DNA from: Holothuria scabra
Taxonomy: Eukaryota > Echinodermata > Holothuroidea > Aspidochirotida > Holothuriidae
Assembly (NCBI GenBank): GCA_037179385.1
Contig: CM074181.1
Location: 49,310,394 to 49,374,393, forward strand
Reading direction: 5' to 3'
DNA length: 64,000 nt
Position numbers and translations under genes: made by a program. This document shows positions 53,301-62,300 of this stretch, in pieces; position 1 is the stretch's first letter; each line of letters starts with the position of its first letter. The notes below the pieces were generated by a model, which worked only from the letters and a program-made list of their open reading frames with translations, searched no databases and had not been told where the DNA came from.

Positions 53301-56300
53301 AATTCATGTAGACAATAAGTGAAGACAACTTAAGGCTGATGGACCCTACTCATGGCTGGTCACAGTCACAAAACACAGATGCTGATCGGATTTGTCTATA
53401 CGAAGGACAAGTCTACTCTTTATACTACAGCATCATTTGTATAAATTACAGGAAAATACAAAGCTCTTATTTTATGTGACTCTCTCCATTTTTGCTTTTA
53501 CATATAATATCATCTATAGGTCAAAGCATTTCTTTACTGTGAAACTTACAAGCAAACCTAGACCTATGGAGGAAGACATAATTTGCACTAGGCTTGGCTG
53601 AACAAAACACTTAAAGTCTGCATATCAAACTATGAATTTCAACACCTATTGACTCCAATTATGCTGTAACTGCCAAAAGCATTATACATTTCAAAATGAT
53701 GAAAATAAGCCTTAAAGTAATACCACTTCTAAACAAGGATGCCTTATATAAGCACAGCCATACATATAGTCTTCTCAATACTTTGAGAGGTTCCACTCTG
53801 ATAGCGTTAGAAAAGTGTTGCAGAAAAAAAGAAAAGACAACTTGTGGTGAAGTTGAGGTCTATGCTGACATGCAAGTATATGAGCCAGTTTTCTTCTCTT
53901 TGCAAGTAGCTCACAAAAATATAGAGCTCCAAATACTACTTTGTGAATGCTAACTTACATAAAATTGAAAAAAAAACCCATGGATTGAAACTTCCAGAGA
54001 AAGTGAAATTTTCTTTCCTCTTCTGACACAGGAGATGCCAGTTTATAAAGCAGAGTTCAATTATTGCCTCATGCAAGCCTAATCCACACATTTGCAAATT
54101 GTGCATACTGGGCAGTAGGCTTGGGCAGATTTCTTGAGGGAGTATGCTTCAGGTTGGTCATACAAACATACAGACATACATACATACAAACTTTTATACA
54201 GTGCAAGTTCCATACGTTCAATGCACTGATAAAACAAGAAAAATAATACGAATAAAGCAACAATCAATGAAAAAGGTTATGGCTTCTGGCTGGGAGAATT
54301 GTACTACTGTACCCCCACTTTCCATTTAACTGCTCGTTCTATATCAATTTCAGCCACCACAAGTATCCCCAAAAACATATTTTCAGGTTGACTGTTGTCT
54401 CATTTTGCTGGTGTAATAAATTATTGCAACTCAACTGGCTCCATTCATAATTTCTGTATTTAATCACAAATTTCAGTTTCAATTGGCAGCTACTAAGCCT
54501 GTCAGCTACAAATCTGGCAATTAGATGCTCAGTCACAAAAAGTCTGCACTAGATCAAGCCTATAATTACTGACCTTCTATCAGTTTGCAACTCCTGAAAC
54601 ACATTGCATCAGTTATGACATCACAGGTGGAGCCACAACTACTTTACAATTGGGAAAAATAAGACCACAGGTATCCAACCTTGGGAAAGTGCTAAATCTT
54701 TTATATACTAGCCATTGGGTACGTCATGTGACAAACTCATTCCAACATCTTAAAGCAAATTTGAACTTGTCCTCAAAGGTATATTTTACAGTACAACAAT
54801 ACCCCTTTGCAGTATTTTGCACAGTCCAGCAGATTGTCAAAGATATTAGTATTACTTGCCTATGTGTAAGGAGATGCAACCTTGGAAAAAACTGGAGGGA
54901 TACTTTTTATCATAATACTGTACTTCTAAATCTCAGTTAAAGGCTAAGATGAAACCATACCTTCCCCCTCCCGTAACTCAAAAAGCGTAGTCCTGTGACA
55001 TGAACATCATTTGAGAGGTCAATGTGGGAAAGGGGAGCTGGAGTGTTCCAACATGTTTTTTCCAAGATTGTAGCTGATGGATACTGTACTTATTTTGCTC
55101 CCTCCAACATAGGTTCTCTTAAAGCTACATAGCTACTGTGCAGCTCTCATTCTCATTTTTACCTTCTAGGTAAAAATGGTGAGTCTTAGTCCCCTTCCCC
55201 CCCCCCCCTTCCACTAACCTCAGAGTTAAAGAAAAATGGCATTAAGCACATACAGTACTGTTCCACTATTCACTTCACTCTAAATTTTGTCACTTCTCTT
55301 GATTAACATTATTTAATCTGTACTGTAAATACATTTACTCCTGTTACTGGTTTGATTATTAGGAATGATGAAAGGGACTATCCAAATGAGGTCGATCTTG
55401 TCTTTAAATGGTGCCCTGAAAATATCCTGATTTTGAATGTAAACAAAACAAAGGAATTAATTGTTGATTTTAGGCGTAACAAAAATATTAAGGACCCTCT
55501 CATTATTAATGGATTGGTAGTAGAACAAATACAGCCTGTTTAAACGCACCTGTTTAAGGAAGCATTTGGTACTTAGTAAATTCTCTTTTTATTGCAAAGC
55601 ACCTCAGAAAACCTTTGGTTCTGGAGTGCGCTATATTTAAGTATTATTTACATTACATTACATAACATTACATTACATTACAGTCTTTTAAGTTGTTAGG
55701 CACAGTTGTAACATACAATTTATCATGGAATGCAAATATTACGAAAATTCTGAAAAAGGGCACCAGAGACTATTCTTTCTGTGAGCTCTTAAATCTTATG
55801 GTGTAAATAACAGTATTTTACTTAATTTTTATCGTTGTATAATTGAAAGTGTTTTAACAACGAACATTTTAGTATGGTTTGGTAGTATGTGTAAAACTGA
55901 TATTATGAAACTACAATCTGTTATAAGAACTGCTGAGGGCATCATTGGTATGGGCCTGCCAGCCCTTCATTTTCTTTACCAAGACTCTGAAACGCATTTC
56001 AAACATTGTGAAAGATTCTTCTCATCCAGCTATTGATTATTTTGAGTTTTTGTCTTCTGGGAAAAGATTTTGATGTTTTATAGGCTCCAAGAGGTTGACC
56101 GACAGTATTAATCCTTCTGCTATTAAGATATTTAATACTCATCATAGCCATTGATTCGTTTTATGTTTTAAGTTGACAACTTCTGTTTTCTTTGCCCATT
56201 GTACCCGTTTTAGGTCTTAGTCAATGTTTTTTTGTTTGTATCTGTTTTTTGAGCTCTTGTTTTCAACTCATTTCCATTGTACATTTATGATTGGCTGAAT

Positions 56301-59300
56301 AAATATCTATCTTATCTTATCTTATCTTATCTTTAGAGTAAATGAAATTAAATGAGTACAAACCTGAGTGTGACTACTGAGAGAAAATGCACAATTAATG
56401 CTGGCAAGGAGTGTTTATGAAGGGAAGAACACGGTGAAGACAGAAGACGGTGAGAGTAAGAGTCTAGAGAAAAAGAAGTAGCACAAAGAAAGACAGATTT
56501 TTACAAAGAAGATCTGACAAAATAAGATTCAGAAAGATTTTAATGTCTTCTTTCTCTTTCATATTTTTTTTCCTTTGTTGCAGTTGGGAGATCATGAGTT
56601 CAAATCATGGCCACGTCATACCAAAGACTTAAAAAGCTGAACCTACCGCCATTGTACTTGGTGCTCAGCATAAGCAATGGAGTAGGGAAAACAAGCCAGT
56701 GAGCCACAACTGGAAAAAAACAGCTGTGGCCGACTCGCCTTCAACCAACTGGTTGGAAACTGGGTTATAAAACTCCACCTACCCTAAACCTAAACTCTTC
56801 CATATTTTGCCAGCTTTAATGTAAATTAGTATGTCTGTGTCTGAAACATTTGAAACATTTTACATGAGCAGTCGAAGTCTCTATGCAAGAATGGTGAATG
56901 AATTTTCACCTACATAGTACAGTATATATCCTCCTATTGTTACAGGGCAAGAGCAGTTGCCCTAACTTCAAATAGTGCAGTACTACTGCACACTGTCATG
57001 CTTCATGATTGGCTCTTCAGAGTCATGTGACAGTACTTTTTTTTTTATTTCTCCTCAAATGAGAAATTTACAAGGAGTCACTCCAAGCTCCGTTTACCTT
57101 GAACAGTGGCATAGCCATGGGGGTGGTTTTGAGGGTTAAACCCCATGACCCAACCTTGAAATGCAAAATCACCTAAAATAGCAGTTTTCTCTGTCCCCTT
57201 AGAATTTTTCTTCATGCCGTGATCCAAACCCCCCACCCCATAGCACAACCCTGGCTATGCTACTGACCTTGAATAGTCAATATTGATGTCCTAAAATATT
57301 ATGAAAAGTACTTTACAAGAGAAATAAATTAAATTAAACTTGGGATGACTGCTCTTGCCCTTTAACATTGGTTCTACACATGAATAGTGTTTTGTAACAA
57401 AAGGTCAATTCCAAAGAAAACACATATATAAGGTTTGCTAATAATTCTATTTATCATTTGAAAAGTCGTAATTTAGAGCACTTTTTCAGGCTGTTTGTAC
57501 TTTGAATTACCTATTTTGTAATCTTCCATATGAGGTTTCATTATGACAAAGATTATACATATCAAATTAATATTTCCATAGAAAACTGTAAAACTGGGCC
57601 ATAAAATTCCTTCTAACCTTACCTAACCTAATGCATAAAAAAACGATTTTGTCATTACAATTCTTGAAAGCATTTTTTAAGAAAATACCATTTTAAAATT
57701 CATTCGGCTCCAGTCAACCTTCACAAGTCCACAAAATAAAGCAGCCAAACAAGTGCCAAGTTGTTGCCATACTTTCCCTCTTGATAATTGTCAACTTCCA
57801 TAACGAAAAATTTATCCTCTACATAATCTTGTCAAGAACCAGCACTTATTTAAACCCCTAAACTGTTGGGCTTCTATTGAACAAGAATGGTATTCAAATC
57901 TGTTGTTCATTGAAGCAGCTAATTGGAGTAATAAACCAGGGGTCGGGTACTGTAATTGAGAATCACAATTTTTCCCTAAAAGCCATCCCTAAAGGTAAAT
58001 CTTTAGCCTATGACAGGCTGTTTGGTCGGAATATCTTGGCATGGTGCCCTTGACTAAAAAGATTTTTGGAGGACTAGTAACCCCCACTATGGTACTGTAC
58101 TTCAGGAAAAGCCACATACTGTACACCAATTGCTACAGAATGTAGGCCATTAAAGAGTCTATATGCATGATCAAACTAAGTACTAATTATTTCTGGTGTT
58201 TATTACTGATGAGAACTACAACATTGGAGAAAACAGCCATTTTATGAAAAGATTCTACTGTATGCTACAAGGAAGCTAAGTACATATCCACCCCTTCCAC
58301 AGTTCTATGTGTCATGCATGGGCCATGATTCTGGGGGAGACAGGGGGATGTGTCCAACCCCCCCTCAATATTTGAGATTTTCCCACTGACCTTGATTTTT
58401 CACACAGTATAAATGTTTGAAAATGAGGTAGTGTTCCCCAAATGTTATGAACAACTTGCTATCCTTAGTTCCAGGACCTTCACTTAGCAAGAATCCTTCA
58501 TACCAATCCCTAGATGTTCCGTTTGTTAGTAAGAATCAAAAACCTTTCCCGTGACTCCCTCAAAATTAGTATACCCCTCTCTCTAATGCTACTGTTGTAA
58601 CACAACTATAGACTCAACTGGAACATGCCATAATTTTTCAATATCTCCAAATGCTGAGACAGTATGTTGCTTCTTACATGACTTTCAACACCTTGAAGGT
58701 GCACAGGTTCATTTTTTTTTGGGGGGGGGGGTGGAGGGTTGGATGAGGGCAGGGTGTTTGGTGGTACAATCCCCGTATAAAAAGAGCTTTCCACATGAAT
58801 CTCAAGACCTTGAAGGCACAGTAGTTCCTTTTTTTAAAAGGGGGGGGGGGGTAGCAGGGCTTGATGAAGGGAGGTTGTTAGCCTATACAATCCAAGTAAA
58901 AACACTTTTCGTACTTATCAAAGAGAAGAGCAGGAAAGATGAAATAATCCAAGCTACTGAAGAAAGGATCCAAAAAGACACACCTGACAGAAATCTACAA
59001 TTGCAATTCACTGCAGCATGCATGTTTCTAAGAGATATGCTACAGTATGTTGTGAAATATCACATGCATTTCATTCCAAGTTACACAACTAACCTGAAGA
59101 AAAATATTTTTTCTTGTCTTCCGCAGTTAGTTTGCCAGCAGAGACAGCCTCGGCAGCAGCTCCCCTTAGAACATCTGCTAGCTTTGATGAAACACTCTGC
59201 CAATCAGCGGTCACTGACTGAAGGACATATTCTGCAGGAATGGAGTTTTCATCAAGCTGGTACCACTCTTTTACCAGCTTTAAGTTGCTAATCTCTAGGA

Positions 59301-62300
59301 TGTATTCCATTAACACACGGAATTCAGTTGATAAAATCTTGGCAGGGATTGGACGATATCCGTACCGCTGTCCTAGTAAGAACTGCAGGTATGACAAAAA
59401 GGGATTTTCTTATTCATCTGGATTCTGAACCTTTCTAATGTTGTTCTTATTGCCTTAAACCCTTTACCGTTGTTTGGGTCCTTTTGGACCAATGCAGAGA
59501 GCTCGGCTGTCACCCATCTTTACTGTTTCACACGGAGCTCGAAACTGCGAGTAGCTACCCGAAAATTCGGCCACAACAACGAGAGAGACAATAGTTTAAG
59601 GTCACGAGGTCAATGGCCTACGGAAGCCGATGCGGGGTGGGCTACGTCCGCTTTTCCGCCCACTCCCGAGGCGCGCAAATATGCCCCGATCGGAGCACAA
59701 CAGTAAAGGGTTAATACAAAAACACCAACTTTCACTTCAAAATAACTTTCTTTCTTTTTGGAAAAACAAAAACAGAAAATAAAGTTGGTTTGCAAACTTG
59801 AAGAACAAAAAACTCATTATCTTGAATACTGTACATGAGACTTACTGTTATTTTACTTTTCTCTTCCAGATTACTTTTTTTTTTTTTTTTGAAATATTTT
59901 GCATCAGGTTATCCTGAACTCCCTACAGGAGAATCCCAGATAGCACATAAAAATAATCCTTTCCCTGATGCACAAACTGAAAACCCTTGCATAGAACAGT
60001 ATAAACTGTGTGTCTGTAGGGCAATCAATTTCCTGAGATGACATATTAAAGGAACTGTGTTTTTAAAATATTATTGATTTAGTTTTATTAAAAGAGAAGG
60101 ATGCCAGTTGCCTTAGCAACACAATAAAGGTCTTACTGTATTCGATAAGGTAAACAGCACATGCCACTGTGTACACAGTGATTGTGATTTATGATAACAT
60201 TATTTTTCTGCCATATATACAACTTTTCAAAGAATAAAAGCTTGTGTAGATACAGTAGGCAATATCATACTGTATTTTGATTTTCAAATAAAGCAACCAT
60301 TGTGAATATTTTCAATTTGTACAAAAATGAAAATTGATCTTCTGTTATATGTTTAAAAAAGTTTCCACGAAAGAAATAGTTAGGATACAAAAATGATGGT
60401 CTTGGTAAACCATGGAAAAGTTTATTCTCTCTGTTTTCTGTACAATACTGTAGTGACCGTGTCAAAGTTGGCATTAACCCAAAACAGCATGCATAAAACA
60501 AGAAGAAATCATAAATATTGCAAAAATGCTAATAGAAAAATGAACAAAGATATAATATGATCAAGCTCCACGAATTTATGGATAATCGTACCAAACCATG
60601 GTTCTGTATGTGTTCTGTACAGCCTTCTACACATGATGATGGTCTATGGTTTGTTAGTAGTAAACAAAGGCATTATTAAAGATGAATTACTGGCTTGAAA
60701 AGGCTCCGTCCATACACTTTTTAGTTGAAGATGATCCTTACAAATTAATTCATTCTGCTGACCATAGGTGGGGTAATGAGTATTTGGTGACTGCAGAAAT
60801 TTCATTCAACAAAAATTTGTGGAATTCAGTTTTTTGTGCTTAAATGCTGGAAATAGCATTTTGCTAACAAATGATGCATGTTTTTTTCAAATGCCACAAT
60901 AAAATCCCTTGAACAGTGACCGATAAATAACTACTTAAACCTGCAAACGATTCACAAGTAACAGAGTACAGGTTCCAACTGCCAACCATTATATCCATAA
61001 TTTCACATTATCAGCCAACATGTGAACATCTTCATTGCAAAATAAACTGCAAAGAGCTAGAGAGCTTCTCTAGGAATTCCTTTGCAATTTATCTCTGGAA
61101 AATTATAGGCAAATTATCATTGGAATTTAACATTTGCAGTTTGGTCTGGACCACACTAGATAACCCACATAAATGAAAACTTTCAAAAGGAAAAGCACAG
61201 TAATTTGACTTTTACAAATTGGAAAATCCTGGACACTACTCAAGGGACACCTACTGTATTTTAGATACTTTATGTGACTTACAGCAAGCACACCGATGTG
61301 CAGAGTATGTCCCATGTTACTACTGTATCTCAAAAGGTGAAAAAGTGTCTTCACATGGAAGGGCAGGAATGGCCAAGCAGGGCTCTATTTTTGTGGTTGT
61401 CAGATTGTCAGGGACAACTAAATTTCCATGTGGACAACCAAAAGTTAAAGGTTGGTTGTCTCCTGGACAACCATTTTCCTCTTGGACTGAAAAGGAATAC
61501 TGCTGACTGATCAACTCTTTCAACTTTGCCATCATACATTTCAGACTTAAAAGTGTCTGTCTTTCAAACATTACAAAAATCTTCAAGACCAATAACACAT
61601 GAACGCAACTACTGTTTAGTAATTGAGCAAATTTCGGACAACCAAATTTTGTGGACATCCAAAATTAGTGAAATGGTTGCTTGGAGGACAACCATAAATT
61701 TTTTCTAAAAATAGAAGCGTGTCAAGAGAACTTAAATTATTTCTAAACAAACCCAAGCCTTGAGTTTTAGACTTTCCAGGTGTGTTACAAATCACACTCC
61801 TCAGGAAATTAAGGAGTGTGGTATGTGTGTTGTTTTAGACTGGTACAACCTTCACAAAGTATCACATAATGGTGCCATATAAGCCTACTGTATACAACAT
61901 GATATAGTCTACAGTACAGCATGTTAAAATTTTGATTTAAAATTGATGGAAAATTTTACAAACCATGAAATTTGGTCCCAAAGAGATATCTTGACACTTT
62001 TTGATCTCCTGCAGACATAGGAATGTAGTCATGTGATCAGTTGTTGCTTCATCTCTGACTCCCCATCTCATATCCACCAACTGGAATTCCAGGCCCTGGT
62101 TGCGGCACCACTGAGACAGTTCTGGTTCTGCTTCACCAATGACATTGCGTTCTGCACTCATATCTGTTCAATGTAATACAACAGTTCCAGACAATTAATC
62201 AGAGGACAAATATAAATGAAATTTCCTTGAAAATGATTACTACAACAAAACAACATCAATTAAAAGAATATCAATTTAACAGAATTTTAGGTAAGCAAGT

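Noticed and set aside
58719..59291. 190-residue open frame on the + strand
   Set aside because: Its 3' half is the antisense of NWD1-like exon 3 and its 5' half is the T/G-run tandem repeat. There is no family motif.
61937..62161. ATG at 62161 as the start codon of the NWD1-like gene
   Set aside because: An acceptor lies two bases upstream, and the exon at 63975-64000 restores the conserved SSTFGD motif in frame.
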